Assembly (NCBI GenBank): GCA_934141555.1
Contig: CAKPCK010000002.1
Span: 62,001-126,000, forward strand
From: an uncultured Clostridia bacterium
Lineage (GTDB): Bacteria; Bacillota; Clostridia; TANB77; CAG-508
Direction of reading: 5' to 3'
DNA: 64,000 nt
A program made the translations under genes and the position numbers. The notes beneath the pieces are model-generated. The model was given only the letters and a program-made list of their open reading frames with translations, was not told the origin of the DNA and searched no databases. Positions 41,086-50,499 of this stretch are shown here, piece by piece (the first letter of the stretch is position 1; every line of letters starts with the position of its first letter).

Positions 41086-42051
41086 ATGATTAATTTTTCA
41101 GATACAGAAAACAGGGAAAAAATGATAGATTTAGATAGAGCATCATTAAATGCAACTTTAGCTATTCAGCAGAATTTGAATACGCAATTGTTAACATTTA
41201 TGAAAAATTATATGGGAAATGTTCAAGTTAATATAAATTTTAATTCTGAGAGTAAAGCTTTCTACTATATAAATACATCTGTTTCAATGCTAACAAAATC
41301 TAATAAAAACATAAAATCATTAAAAGGATTATTAACAACACTTGAAAGTATATCAACATCAATGAGAACTCAAAAACATACTGCAACATTTCTAAAAAAA
41401 ATAGATAAATATAATTCTCAATTTAGTAAAATTCTTGATTCAATTTATGAAAATACTTCTTCAATTGAAGAATTTATACATGAAATTTCAACAATAGATA
41501 TGCAATCATTACTTGCAGAACTTGCTAAAGAATCAAATGCTGAACTAAATTCTAATGAAGATATAGAATCTATTCAAAATGATTCTACTACTATAAACAG
41601 TGATGAATTAGAAAGAGCTTATATTGAAAATACTTTAGTAATTTCTGATTTGCAAGGAAAAGTTATTTTACCTTATACATTGGCTGATATCCAAGAAATT
41701 CTTCAAACAGATGAAGAACATAAATACACAACTATTTCAGATGTTATTGAAAAACTTTATACGAAGCCAATGAAAGATTATAAATTTTCAGCAATTGCTC
41801 GTTTTAGAGAAGCTTATAGATTAATGATTTTAAAAGAACATAGTTCTAAATTCAAGGCATTATGCTTAGCAAGTGAACTTTTTGTTAATTATAATTTACA
41901 TCCTGCAATTATAACAGCTTGTGATTCATTAGATCAACTCGACATTTATCTTGCTTGTTTAGAAGATGGAACATTAAATGAATTTAATAGTTTTGATATA
42001 AAATATGAAATTCCACCTACAGTACTTGCAGAAGAAAAAATAAAAGACTAA
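41086..42051 (+). CDS. Uncharacterised cytoplasmic protein, paralogue of the gene at 9583
   Basis: A 321-residue soluble protein with no signal peptide or membrane helix. The N-terminal half is helical with Ser/Thr/Asn-rich stretches, and an acidic linker occupies about residues 155-185. The C-terminal 130 residues share clear blocks with the protein at 9583 (VILPYTLADI; SAIARFREAYRLM; LHPAIITAC; LxIYLACLE; FDIKYEIPP). The arrangement is also shared: a single gene divergent from the first gene of a SipW/TasA operon. I do not recognise the family, and no helix-turn-helix stands out. Conserved linkage suggests a cytoplasmic regulator or assembly factor. Confidence 0.8.
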   Translation: MINFSDTENREKMIDLDRASLNATLAIQQNLNTQLLTFMKNYMGNVQVNINFNSESKAFYYINTSVSMLTKSNKNIKSLKGLLTTLESISTSMRTQKHTATFLKKIDKYNSQFSKILDSIYENTSSIEEFIHEISTIDMQSLLAELAKESNAELNSNEDIESIQNDSTTINSDELERAYIENTLVISDLQGKVILPYTLADIQEILQTDEEHKYTTISDVIEKLYTKPMKDYKFSAIARFREAYRLMILKEHSSKFKALCLASELFVNYNLHPAIITACDSLDQLDIYLACLEDGTLNEFNSFDIKYEIPPTVLAEEKIKD

Positions 42052-42068
42052 TTTTTAATTAGTCTTTT
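42042..42068. terminator. Bidirectional terminator
   Basis: Arms AAAAGACTAA (42042-42051) and TTAGTCTTTT (42059-42068) contain the stop codons of the two convergent genes. Confidence 0.75.
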
Positions 42069-43638
42069 ATTTTTCTAATATTCTCAATAAAAAATTCCAT
42101 GGCCCTGTTTTATCTGTTAAACCATCATAATTATTATTAATTCTTTCTAATACTTCCTCTTTAGTAAAAAATTTTATTTCTGCAACTTCCTCTTCTTGTA
42201 ATTTAACTTTTGATATGTCTATATTTTTTGTAATCAAATAACATTCATTAAATTGATTATTAATAATCTTTCCTTTTGTTGTTTTTGAACATGATCCAAC
42301 TAAATATTTTATATCATCATCACATATATCTATTCCAAGCTCTTCCTTACATTCTCTTATTAATGCTTGTCTGCCAAATTCTCCTGAATCAACATGTCCT
42401 CCAACTGTTACATCCCATACATTAGGCCATAATTTTTTGTTTGCACTTCTTTTTTGAAGTAATATATTTGAATCTTTATCTATAACAAATGCATATACAC
42501 ATCTATGCCACAAACCTTTTTTATGACACACTTCTCTTGTTTCAATTATTCCTGTAAATTCTCCTCTTTCATTTAAAACATCTAATTTTTCTTTTTTCAT
42601 ATATTCTGTAACTTCTTTTTCTAATCTTGTACCAATTTCTTCTAAATGCTCATATAAATATCTACATAAATTAGTTCTAAAAACTGCAAAATTTAATAAT
42701 TCTGTTTGTTTATAATTTTCATTATATTGTTTATATCCATATAAACTTCCAACAATTTGTATTAAATAAATATATGCACAATATTTTAAATCAAATTCAT
42801 TTAATTCTACATATTTTGAAATTTCATTAACATATTCTACAAATGTATCTATATTCATCTCTCCATTTTTTACATCTTTATCAATATATGTATATGATCT
42901 TATTATTTCCCACATTATTGGTAATCTCTTGGCAGATTCAAAATCAATTACTGATGTTTCTTTTTCATCATTATATATTAATTGTTGAACACTATAATCT
43001 CCATGACTATTCATTATTGACATTTTTGAAATAATTGAAAAATCAAATTGTTCTTTTAGTTTTTTAGCAATTTCAATTTTATCTTCTAAATCTTTTGAGA
43101 AAGCTTCTTTATATTTATTATCATTTTTTATTGATTTCTTAAATTCTTCCATTTGAATTATTTTATTTTCAAAACTTTCTTTTGAAAACCATTTTTCAAT
43201 TATATTTTCATCATTAAGTTCTTTATATTTTTGAAGCTCTTTTATTATTCTTCCAAGTATTGTTGCACTTTCTATTACTTTGTCATGATCACCTGTATTA
43301 TTATCAATTGTATATCCATCAATAAATTTTTGAAGTACTATTATTTCATTTTCATATTTTATATAAAATTCATTTGATTTTGTTTTTATATATTGAGGAA
43401 CACTTATTTTTCTACATCTTAAAAAGTTAATTATTTGTATTTCTTTTACTATAGACTCTTCTTTTCTGCTTTCATCAAATTCTTTTAATATATATTTTTG
43501 TTCATCTTCAGCAAAAATTATATATATATTTGCTGTTCCTTTTTCTATCTTTTCAATTTTCTTCACACTTATCTGATATTCTTCTTGCAACATCTTTCTT
43601 ATTTTCTCTTCATTTAATTTTGATTTATATATTGACAT
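42067..43638 (-). CDS. Phosphotransferase (APH-like) fused to a Nudix hydrolase
   Basis: A 523-residue two-domain enzyme. Residues 1-345 have an aminoglycoside/choline-kinase-type fold: nucleotide loop KGTANIYIIF, lysine in YILKEF, catalytic loop NSHGDYSVQQ (H212, D214; the usual Asn after the loop is Gln) and metal site SVIDFESA (D232). This part resembles CotS/HPK-type spore kinases. Residues 365-523 are a Nudix domain with the box starting GGHVDSGE (413-420) and ending RECKEELG (428-435), of the IPP isomerase-like subgroup by its CHKKGLWHR lead-in. One protein would then phosphorylate one small molecule and hydrolyse or sanitise another. Substrates unknown. AGGAGA supports the start. Confidence 0.85.
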   Translation of the reverse strand: MSIYKSKLNEEKIRKMLQEEYQISVKKIEKIEKGTANIYIIFAEDEQKYILKEFDESRKEESIVKEIQIINFLRCRKISVPQYIKTKSNEFYIKYENEIIVLQKFIDGYTIDNNTGDHDKVIESATILGRIIKELQKYKELNDENIIEKWFSKESFENKIIQMEEFKKSIKNDNKYKEAFSKDLEDKIEIAKKLKEQFDFSIISKMSIMNSHGDYSVQQLIYNDEKETSVIDFESAKRLPIMWEIIRSYTYIDKDVKNGEMNIDTFVEYVNEISKYVELNEFDLKYCAYIYLIQIVGSLYGYKQYNENYKQTELLNFAVFRTNLCRYLYEHLEEIGTRLEKEVTEYMKKEKLDVLNERGEFTGIIETREVCHKKGLWHRCVYAFVIDKDSNILLQKRSANKKLWPNVWDVTVGGHVDSGEFGRQALIRECKEELGIDICDDDIKYLVGSCSKTTKGKIINNQFNECYLITKNIDISKVKLQEEEVAEIKFFTKEEVLERINNNYDGLTDKTGPWNFLLRILEK

Positions 43639-43651
43639 TTCTGTTCTCCTA

Positions 43652-43981
43652 TCACAAATTTACTTTTTTAATTTTTCCACATTGTTGACATCTATTTGTA
43701 ATTATAGCACATTCCGTACATATCTTAGGTGTACTTGTTGTTGAATTTTCTTTTATTTTTCCACAGATTTTACATCTATACATAGTTATGGCATCTCCAC
43801 CATATAATGGATGTTCTTTATCTTCATAAAATGATGATTGTTTTTCATTTTTAGTACAATATTCTTTTCCGTATATCATATTAGCTTTTTGAATCTTATA
43901 AAATGATGTATTTATTAAAATTACAAATACTACAATTATTATTGCAATTACAATTATTATTTTTTTACTTTTATTTTTCAT
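43652..43981 (-). CDS. Small membrane protein with zinc-ribbon tail
   Basis: A 109-residue protein with one N-terminal membrane helix (about 9-26). The extramembrane part has CxxC pairs (CKIC, CTEC, CQQC) typical of a zinc ribbon or a disulphide-stabilised domain. It lies 13 bp upstream of the APH-Nudix gene and 11 bp downstream of the RhuM gene. Function unknown. If oriented outward, as the basic N-terminus MKNKSKK suggests, the cysteines would lie outside the membrane. Confidence 0.7.
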   Translation of the reverse strand: MKNKSKKIIIVIAIIIVVFVILINTSFYKIQKANMIYGKEYCTKNEKQSSFYEDKEHPLYGGDAITMYRCKICGKIKENSTTSTPKICTECAIITNRCQQCGKIKKVNL

Positions 43982-43992
43982 AAACTTTTTTC

Positions 43993-45054
43993 CTATACAT
44001 TTTTCTCTTTCTTTTCAATTTTATTATTAATTTCTTTTATAGTATTTAAATACTCTTCCTCAACAGGACTTATAGTTTTTACTTGATATTTTCTATATTC
44101 TGCTTTGGCTTTTTGAATAGCTTTTTTATGACTAATCCTTCCTAGACCATTTAACATTTTTTCACCTGTAGATGAAAGTATCATATCCAATTGTTTTATA
44201 TAATCTTTCATATACATTGGATTATGCCTTATTGCTTGTATTTCTGCAAAATCAAAATATCCTGATACTAAATTATTTAAAATTTTTAGTTCTTCTTCAT
44301 TTAAATAGTTTTTAGCAATTACAACATCTTGTAATACTGGAATATCTCCTTTAAATGTTGTTAATCCCATAAATGGCTTTTCTGAATCTGCTCTTTCATA
44401 TATTACTTCAGAAGCAGTATGTCCATGAGTTGCATAATGTAATTTATTTTGAACAATTTTAAAAAATTCAATTGTTTTTTCATCTTTTGGATCATAATCT
44501 ATTGCAGTTGCATATAAATCTAACACTTGTCTATACATTACTTTTTCTGATGATCTAATATCTTTAATTCTTGCAAGTAATTCTTTCCAATAATTACCTC
44601 CTCCATTTCCTTTTAGTCTTTCATCATCCATGGTAAAGCCTTTAATCATATATTCTTTAATTATTTTATTAGCCCAAGTTCTAAACTTAATTGCTTTTTT
44701 GGAATTAACTCTAAATCCTATAGAAATAATCATATCAAGATTATAATATTTAGTGTTATAAACTTGTTTGCCATCATTACCCACATGTTCCATTTTGGAA
44801 CATGTGTTATTTTCTTCAAGTTCTTGATCGTTATATATATTATTAATATGTTTTGTTATTGCAGGTCTCTTAACATTAAATAATGTTGCTAATGCTTCTG
44901 TATTTAGCCAAACATCTTCATTTTCTAATAGTACTTCTACTTTTGTATTCCCTTCTTCATCACTATAAAATAAAATATTCTTTTCATTTCCAATTGTTAA
45001 TTTATCTTTCAAACTTGTACCTCCTAAAAAGCTATATAAGTTCCTATCTGCCAT
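43993..45054 (-). CDS. rhuM: RhuM-family (Fic-associated, virulence RhuM) protein
   Basis: A 353-residue protein of the RhuM family, named after a Salmonella pathogenicity-island gene and often found on mobile islands. Signature segments are NEDVWLNTEALATLFNVKRPAITKHINNIY (winged-helix-like DNA-binding region, here in two parts), YYNLDMIISIGFRVNSKKAIKFRTWA and KGFTMDDERLK. The C-terminal region (about 190-340) is the RhuM domain, with THGHTASEVIYERADS as in death-on-curing-related proteins. The function is unproven in any organism as far as I know. Acquisition by transfer is plausible. No strong ribosome binding site precedes the ATG. Confidence 0.82.
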   Translation of the reverse strand: MADRNLYSFLGGTSLKDKLTIGNEKNILFYSDEEGNTKVEVLLENEDVWLNTEALATLFNVKRPAITKHINNIYNDQELEENNTCSKMEHVGNDGKQVYNTKYYNLDMIISIGFRVNSKKAIKFRTWANKIIKEYMIKGFTMDDERLKGNGGGNYWKELLARIKDIRSSEKVMYRQVLDLYATAIDYDPKDEKTIEFFKIVQNKLHYATHGHTASEVIYERADSEKPFMGLTTFKGDIPVLQDVVIAKNYLNEEELKILNNLVSGYFDFAEIQAIRHNPMYMKDYIKQLDMILSSTGEKMLNGLGRISHKKAIQKAKAEYRKYQVKTISPVEEEYLNTIKEINNKIEKKEKNV

Positions 45055-45130
45055 TTATTTTTGCGAACATTTGTATTGTATCATATATATAATAAAAATT
45101 CAATATTTTTTTAAAAATTATTGCAATACA

Positions 45131-45156
45131 AAAAAACTAGCATCATAAAATGCTAG
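45131..45156 (-). terminator. Terminator downstream of secA
   Basis: Arms CTAGCAT (45137-45143) and ATGCTAG (45150-45156) are followed on the minus strand by a T-run. It lies about 105 bp past the secA stop. Confidence 0.65.
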
Positions 45157-45186
45157 CTATTTTGTGTCAACTCATTTAAAAAATTT

Positions 45187-45208
45187 CGTTGACAAATCGT
45201 TGACAAAT
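45187..45208. repeat. Short tandem repeat of CGTTGACAAAT
   Basis: Two exact tandem copies of an 11-bp unit are followed by a truncated third (TGACAATTT). An inverted GTCAAC lies just to the left. It sits in the 205-bp gap between secA and the RhuM gene. Function unknown; it may be a scar of insertion. Confidence 0.5.
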
Positions 45209-45260
45209 TGACAATTTACATAAATTATATCAAATAACAGTTTTTTTGTAACCATTGCTA

Positions 45261-48014
45261 TTACTGATTTTTACCACAACAGTTTTTGTACTTTTTGCCA
45301 CTTCCACAAGGACATGGATCATTACGTCCAACTTTAGGCCCATCGTTAACAACTGGTTTGTGTTCTTCAACTTTCATTTTTTCACCATTATCCAAGCTAT
45401 TTAATGCTTGTAAAGCTGCACCAGTTATTTTAGCTGTTTCCTCACGTTTTACTTCATCTTGTTTACGAAGATTCATCATCATTTGAACAACATCATGTTT
45501 GATATCTAATACCATTTCATCAAACATATCCATACCCTCTATTCTATATTTAACAACAGGATCTTGTTGTCCATAAGCTCTTAAACCTATACCATCTTTT
45601 AATTCATCCATTGCATCAATATGATCCATCCATTTTTGATCTACTACTTTAAGCATTACAACTCTTTCTAGTTCTCTCAATTCTTCTGAACCAATTTCTG
45701 CTTCTTTCTTATCATATTCTGATAATGCAACTTCTTGTAATTTTTCTATTATTTTGTTTGAATCTTTTGCATTTTCCTTTACGAAATCACTAATATCTAC
45801 ACCAAATATATTTTTTATATTTGTGTTTAATGCTTCTTGATTTACATCATTATCACCAGCAAATTGTGAAATTACAACTTCTTCTGCTAAAGATTTTATC
45901 ATATTTAAAATGTTATCTTTTAAGTTTTCACCATCAAGAACTTGTCTTCTTTGTTTATATATGATTTCTCTTTGTGCATTCATTACATCATCATATTTTA
46001 ATACATTCTTTCTAATACTGAAGTTTCTTCCTTCAACTTTCTTTTGAGCTGATTCTACTGCATTACTGATGATTTTGTTTTCGATTGGAATACTTTCATC
46101 CATTCCTACTGCATTATATACTTTTGTAATCATGTCTCCACCAAAGATTTTCATTAAGTCATCATCTAATCCTATATAGAATTTTGACTCTCCTGGGTCT
46201 CCTTGACGTCCACTACGTCCTCTTAACTGATTATCAATTCTTCTTGATTCATGTCTTTCTGTTCCTATTATTTTTAAACCACCTACTGCTAGAACTTTTT
46301 CTTTTTCTTCTTTGATTTCTTCATCATATTTCTTTTCTAATTCATTGAATTTTTCTCTAGCTCTTAATATTTCTTGGTCATCTGTTTCATAATATGTATT
46401 TGATTCTTCAATTAAGTTTTCTGGAACTTTATTTTTTCTCATTTCTTGTTTTGCAAGATATTCACTATTTCCACCAAGCATAATATCTGTACCACGTCCT
46501 GCCATGTTTGTTGCAATTGTTACTGCTCCAAATTTTCCTGCTTGTGCTATTATTTCAGCTTCTTTTTCATGATATTTTGCATTTAATACTTCATGCTTAA
46601 TTCCTTCTTTTTTCAATATATTGCTTAATTTTTCAGATTTTTCTATTGAAACTGTACCAATTAATACTGGTTGTCCTTTTTCATGACTTTCTTTTACACT
46701 TTGTACTATTGCATTAAATTTTGCTTTTTCATTCTTATAAATTGCATCATTTAAATCTTTTCTTATCATTGGCTTATTTGTTGGGATTGAAATTACATCT
46801 AAATTATAAATTTCTTCAAATTCAGCCTCTTCTGTCATTGCAGTACCTGTCATACCTGACAATTTATCATACATTCTAAAATAGTTTTGGAATGTGATTG
46901 TTGCAAGTGTTTTTGATTCATCTGCAATTTTTACACCTTCTTTTGCTTCAATTGCTTGATGTAATCCATTATTATATCTTCTTCCATACATAATACGTCC
47001 TGTAAATTCATCAACAATTAAAACTTCTCCATCTTTTACGATATAGTCAATATCTTTTTTCATTACTCCATGTGCTCTTAATGCTTGATTTACATGGTGA
47101 ACAAGTGTTGAATTTTCTATATCATTAAAGTTCTCTAAATGGAATGCTTCTTCTGCTTTCTTAATTCCCTTTTGTGTTAATGATGCAGATTTTGCTTTTA
47201 AATCAACTATATAATCATAATTTTCATTATCTTCTGCTTGTGCTTCATCTTTTACATCTTCTTCTACAATTATTTTTGGTGTTAATCTTTTTACAAAATC
47301 ATTTGCTTTTTTATATAAATCTGATGATTGATTTGCTCTTCCTGAAATGATAAGTGGTGTTCTTGCTTCATCTATTAATATACTATCAATCTCGTCTACG
47401 ATAGCATATGCTAAATCTCTTTGAACTAATTGTTCTTTATATATAACCATGTTATCTCTTAGATAATCAAATCCGAACTCATTATTTGTACCATATGTAA
47501 TATCGCAAGCATAAGCTTTTTGCTTTGCTTTTGGATCCATTCCTGCAATAACTAATCCAACAGATAGTCCCATGAATTTATATAGTTTTCCCATCCATTC
47601 ACTATCTCTTTTTGCTAAATAATCATTTACTGTTATTACATGAACTCCTCTTCCTGTTAGTGCATTTAAATATACTGGTAATGTTGCAACAAGTGTTTTT
47701 CCTTCACCTGTTTTCATTTCAGCAATTCTACCTTGATGTAAAATAATACCACCTATTAATTGTACATCAAAATGTCTCATTCCTAATACTCTTTTTGATG
47801 CTTCTCTTACTACTGCAAAGGCTTCTGGTAATATATCATCTAATGTTTTTCCATTATCTAATTGTTCTTTAAATTCATTTGTTTTATTTTTTAGTTCTTC
47901 GTCTGTTAGTTTTGATATTTCGTCCTCTAATGAATTTATTTTGTCAACTATTGGCATAATTCTCTTTACTTCTTTTTCACTGTAGCTCTTAAATATTTTA
48001 TTAAAAATGCTCAT
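45261..48014 (-). CDS. secA: Preprotein translocase ATPase SecA
   Basis: SecA is the motor of the Sec pathway that drives unfolded preproteins through SecYEG. The 917-residue protein has all expected parts: N-terminal [13 protein letters not shown]1 with [14 protein letters not shown] (Walker A) and [19 protein letters not shown] (Walker B region), the preprotein cross-linking domain, NBD2 with [10 protein letters not shown] and the [10 protein letters not shown] helicase-like motif, and the C-terminal SEC-C zinc motif ([19 protein letters not shown]). In this genome it must also export the many SipW-dependent subunits nearby. It has its own promoter at 48051-48079. Confidence 0.98.
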   Translation of the reverse strand: MSIFNKIFKSYSEKEVKRIMPIVDKINSLEDEISKLTDEELKNKTNEFKEQLDNGKTLDDILPEAFAVVREASKRVLGMRHFDVQLIGGIILHQGRIAEMKTGEGKTLVATLPVYLNALTGRGVHVITVNDYLAKRDSEWMGKLYKFMGLSVGLVIAGMDPKAKQKAYACDITYGTNNEFGFDYLRDNMVIYKEQLVQRDLAYAIVDEIDSILIDEARTPLIISGRANQSSDLYKKANDFVKRLTPKIIVEEDVKDEAQAEDNENYDYIVDLKAKSASLTQKGIKKAEEAFHLENFNDIENSTLVHHVNQALRAHGVMKKDIDYIVKDGEVLIVDEFTGRIMYGRRYNNGLHQAIEAKEGVKIADESKTLATITFQNYFRMYDKLSGMTGTAMTEEAEFEEIYNLDVISIPTNKPMIRKDLNDAIYKNEKAKFNAIVQSVKESHEKGQPVLIGTVSIEKSEKLSNILKKEGIKHEVLNAKYHEKEAEIIAQAGKFGAVTIATNMAGRGTDIMLGGNSEYLAKQEMRKNKVPENLIEESNTYYETDDQEILRAREKFNELEKKYDEEIKEEKEKVLAVGGLKIIGTERHESRRIDNQLRGRSGRQGDPGESKFYIGLDDDLMKIFGGDMITKVYNAVGMDESIPIENKIISNAVESAQKKVEGRNFSIRKNVLKYDDVMNAQREIIYKQRRQVLDGENLKDNILNMIKSLAEEVVISQFAGDNDVNQEALNTNIKNIFGVDISDFVKENAKDSNKIIEKLQEVALSEYDKKEAEIGSEELRELERVVMLKVVDQKWMDHIDAMDELKDGIGLRAYGQQDPVVKYRIEGMDMFDEMVLDIKHDVVQMMMNLRKQDEVKREETAKITGAALQALNSLDNGEKMKVEEHKPVVNDGPKVGRNDPCPCGSGKKYKNCCGKNQ

Positions 48015-48050
48015 TCTTTTATCAATTCCTTTCAGTTTTTAACTTTTATA

Positions 48051-48079
48051 ATATTACCACGAATTATTTTATTTTTCAA
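48051..48079 (-). promoter_or_regulatory. secA promoter
   Basis: On the minus strand TTGAAA (48079-48074), a 17-bp spacer and TAATAT (48056-48051). Confidence 0.6.
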
Positions 48080-48136
48080 CCCTTTTGATGTTCTAAGTTT
48101 ATTTTTTTTTCATATTCTTTATTGGAGGTTTTTAAA

Positions 48137-49372
48137 TTGAAAACAAATAAACTATTTATTTTATCTTTAATTTGGGTATTTCTCCTTTCTGGAATTGTTT
48201 ATGCTGATGATATAGATTTTGAAATAGATTCTTCTATTGAAACTATTTCTCCTCAAGATACAATTCCTTCTATAAATTCAAGAGCTGCTATTGTTTATGA
48301 TAGAAATTCTGGAATGGTTTTATATGGAAAAAATGAAAATGAGAAAAGAAAGATGGCTTCTACTACTAAAATTATGACTGCTATATTAGTTATTGAAAAT
48401 TCAACTTTAAGTGATATTGTAACAATTTCTTCTAAGTCTGCTGGAACAGGTGGTTCTCGTCTAGGTCTTCATAAAGATGATAAAATTTCAGTTGCCGATT
48501 TACTCTATGGATTAATGCTATGTTCTGGTAATGATGCAGCTGTTGCACTTGCTGAACACATTAGTGGAAGTGTTAAAAATTTTGCTATATTAATGAATCA
48601 AAAAGCTTGCGAAATTGGTTTAAAATCAAGTCATTTTGTTACTCCTCATGGTCTTGATAATGAAGAACATTATACCACTGCTTATGAATTAGCTCTTTTA
48701 ACTAATTATGCTTTAAAAAACGATATTTTTAGAAAATATGTTGGTACAAAATCTCAAACTATTACAATAAATACTTATTCTAAAACATTAAATAATACAA
48801 ATGAATTGCTTGGATATTTAGATGGTGTTTATGGTGTAAAAACAGGATTTACAAATGGTGCTAATCGTTGCTTAGTTACTGCTGTAAAAAGAAATAATAT
48901 GGATTTAATATGTATTGTACTTGGTGCTGATACAAAAAAAGATAGAACTCGTGATAGTATTGAACTTATTGAATATGTTTTTAAAAATTTTTCACCTTAT
49001 AATATTAAAGAGAAAATCGAAAATGAATTTCAAAACTGGATTTTGTGTAACTCAAATAGTTTTTATGTTTCAAAAGGACTTTCAAATGATATTTCTCCAT
49101 ACTTAGAAATTTTAAATTATGAATATTTACCTTTATCTAGTAATCAAATTCAAAATTTAAGCATATACATATATTGTAATTATAATTTAATAGCTCCCTT
49201 AGAAAAAGATTCTTCCATTGGAACTTTAGATGTTAATATAGATGACAAAAATATTATTACATTAAATATAAAGAATGGAAACTCTATTTCAAAAATGACT
49301 TATAAAGATTTCTTAAAAAATCTTATTAAAAATTATCCTTATTGCCTAGAATCTATTATTTTTAATAAATAA
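48137..49372 (+). CDS. dacF: D-alanyl-D-alanine carboxypeptidase (DacF/DacA type)
   Basis: A penicillin-binding protein of the low-molecular-mass class that trims the terminal D-Ala from peptidoglycan stem peptides. It has a signal peptide (LKTNKLFILSLIWVFLLSGIVYAD region), then catalytic SxxK in MASTTKIMTA, SGN in MLCSGNDAAVALAE and KTG in GVKTGFTNGANRC. A C-terminal beta domain follows, which in this family orients the enzyme towards the membrane. I start at the TTG at 48137 because GGAGG lies 8 nt upstream, giving 411 residues; an earlier TTG lies inside that site. It is divergent from secA. Given the other spore genes, a sporulation DacF role is possible, but the vegetative DacA form cannot be excluded. 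Confidence 0.9.
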   Translation: MKTNKLFILSLIWVFLLSGIVYADDIDFEIDSSIETISPQDTIPSINSRAAIVYDRNSGMVLYGKNENEKRKMASTTKIMTAILVIENSTLSDIVTISSKSAGTGGSRLGLHKDDKISVADLLYGLMLCSGNDAAVALAEHISGSVKNFAILMNQKACEIGLKSSHFVTPHGLDNEEHYTTAYELALLTNYALKNDIFRKYVGTKSQTITINTYSKTLNNTNELLGYLDGVYGVKTGFTNGANRCLVTAVKRNNMDLICIVLGADTKKDRTRDSIELIEYVFKNFSPYNIKEKIENEFQNWILCNSNSFYVSKGLSNDISPYLEILNYEYLPLSSNQIQNLSIYIYCNYNLIAPLEKDSSIGTLDVNIDDKNIITLNIKNGNSISKMTYKDFLKNLIKNYPYCLESIIFNK

Positions 49373-49435
49373 TTTTTAAAATTTAAAACAAAATTCTAAA
49401 TAACTGTAGATTTAAAAAAACTTCAAATAATTCTA

Positions 49436-49464
49436 TTGACAAATTGGAAATCTTTTGTTATTAT
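49436..49464 (+). promoter_or_regulatory. Promoter of the tRNA-Gly/tRNA-Cys unit
   Basis: TTGACA (49436-49441), a 17-bp spacer and TATTAT (49459-49464). Confidence 0.7.
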
Positions 49465-49531
49465 TAAATAGCTTGATTAAGAAATCATCTCCTATATATG
49501 ATAATACTTAATCTTTAAATATTTAATAATT

Positions 49532-49605
49532 GCAGGTATAGTTTAGTGGTAAAACGAGACCTTGCCAAGGTTTAGTCACGAGTCCGATTCTCGTTACCTG
49601 CTCCA
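49532..49605 (+). tRNA. tRNA-Gly (anticodon GCC)
   Basis: Acceptor arms GCAGGTA and TACCTGC, anticodon loop TTGCCAA with anticodon GCC, D-arm and T-arm present, and an encoded CCA end. Confidence 0.96.
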
Positions 49606-49643
49606 TTTTATTATTAAATATTATTTTTTTATAATTTTATTAT

Positions 49644-49717
49644 GGCGAGTTAGCCAAGTGGTAAGGCAATGGTCTGCAAAACCGTGATCATCGGTCCGAA
49701 TCCGATACTCGCCTCCA
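49644..49717 (+). tRNA. tRNA-Cys (anticodon GCA)
   Basis: Acceptor arms GGCGAGT and ACTCGCC, anticodon loop CTGCAAA (GCA), and an encoded CCA end. It is 38 bp downstream of tRNA-Gly. Confidence 0.96.
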
Positions 49718-49736
49718 AAAAAACTAAAATTACTAC

Positions 49737-49765
49737 TTGACAAATTATAAAAAAATAAGTATAAT
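49737..49765 (+). promoter_or_regulatory. Consensus promoter of tRNA-Met
   Basis: Perfect TTGACA (49737-49742), a 17-bp spacer and TATAAT (49760-49765), ending 12 bp before the tRNA. Confidence 0.85.
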
Positions 49766-49777
49766 ATTTTTGTTCAT

Positions 49778-49854
49778 GGCGAAGTAGCTCAGTTGGCTAG
49801 AGCATTCGGTTCATACCCGACAGGTCGGCGGTTCGAATCCACCCTTCGCTACCA
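49778..49854 (+). tRNA. tRNA-Met (anticodon CAT, elongator type)
   Basis: Acceptor arms GGCGAAG and CTTCGCT, anticodon loop TTCATAC (CAT), and an encoded CCA. The paired 1-72 position (G-T) and the lack of three consecutive G-C pairs in the anticodon stem favour the elongator over the initiator. One mismatch is seen in the T-stem (GGCGG against CCACC). A tRNA-Ile2 (lysidine) identity is less likely. Confidence 0.9.
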
Positions 49855-49860
49855 ATATAA

Positions 49861-49891
49861 AATTCCTCAGTTAAACTGAGGGATTTTTTTA
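49861..49891 (+). terminator. Terminator of the tRNA cluster
   Basis: Arms AATTCCTCAG (49861-49870) and CTGAGGGATT (49876-49885), loop TTAAA, then a T-run. Confidence 0.85.
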
Positions 49892-50482
49892 TTCAAAGTC
49901 TTCAATTAATTTATTCAATTCTTCTTTTCCATAAACATCTAATCCACCATTTTCTATACTTATCAAATCTGTCTGAGTTAAGTATTCACTTGAAATATTT
50001 GTTTTTTCATATATTGATTCATTCCTTTCCTTATCCAATTGATATATAACTATTTTTCCTTCTTCTAATTTTAATTTGAAATGTTCTCCACACATATCAT
50101 CAAATTCTTTATATAAAGTTACTTTATTGGGTTCAAATCCAATTACTTTCCAATCATTATACTTATTCTGTACTTCTTCTTTTGTTAAATTTACAAGTTC
50201 TTGTGGCATTTCTACATATTCATTTATTGTATGGTCACATTGTTTGAAATATTTTTTTAATATTAACTGTGAATTTGCTGATACTTTTTCCTTTGTTGCA
50301 ACTACTTCTTCTATTTTTGTTTCTTTAGTATATTCTTCTGTACATTCATCTTCTATCTTTTCTGAAATTTTTGCTTCTTTTTTTGTATTTTGTAATTTAT
50401 TTTCCTTTACAATATTCATCGTTATAATTAAGCTGGTGAAAAATGCAATTATACATATTGCAATAATATATTGTTTTTTCAT
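49889..50482 (-). CDS. Membrane protein with BofC C-terminal-like domain
   Basis: A 197-residue protein with one N-terminal hydrophobic segment (about 6-24), a Lys/Glu/Thr-rich linker (25-70) and a globular C-terminal domain. QELVNLTKEEVQNKYNDW and the segment MCGEHFKLKLEEGKIVIYQLDK are the recognisable BofC_C features. B. subtilis BofC acts in the intermembrane space to control SpoIVB signalling to pro-sigma-K processing; many clostridial proteins share only the C-terminal domain, and a forespore role is not certain. It lies 17 bp downstream of comEC on the same strand. The single C-terminal domain and linker differ from Bacillus BofC. Confidence 0.78.
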   Translation of the reverse strand: MKKQYIIAICIIAFFTSLIITMNIVKENKLQNTKKEAKISEKIEDECTEEYTKETKIEEVVATKEKVSANSQLILKKYFKQCDHTINEYVEMPQELVNLTKEEVQNKYNDWKVIGFEPNKVTLYKEFDDMCGEHFKLKLEEGKIVIYQLDKERNESIYEKTNISSEYLTQTDLISIENGGLDVYGKEELNKLIEDFE

Positions 50483-50499
50483 GGCAATCCCTTCTCATT

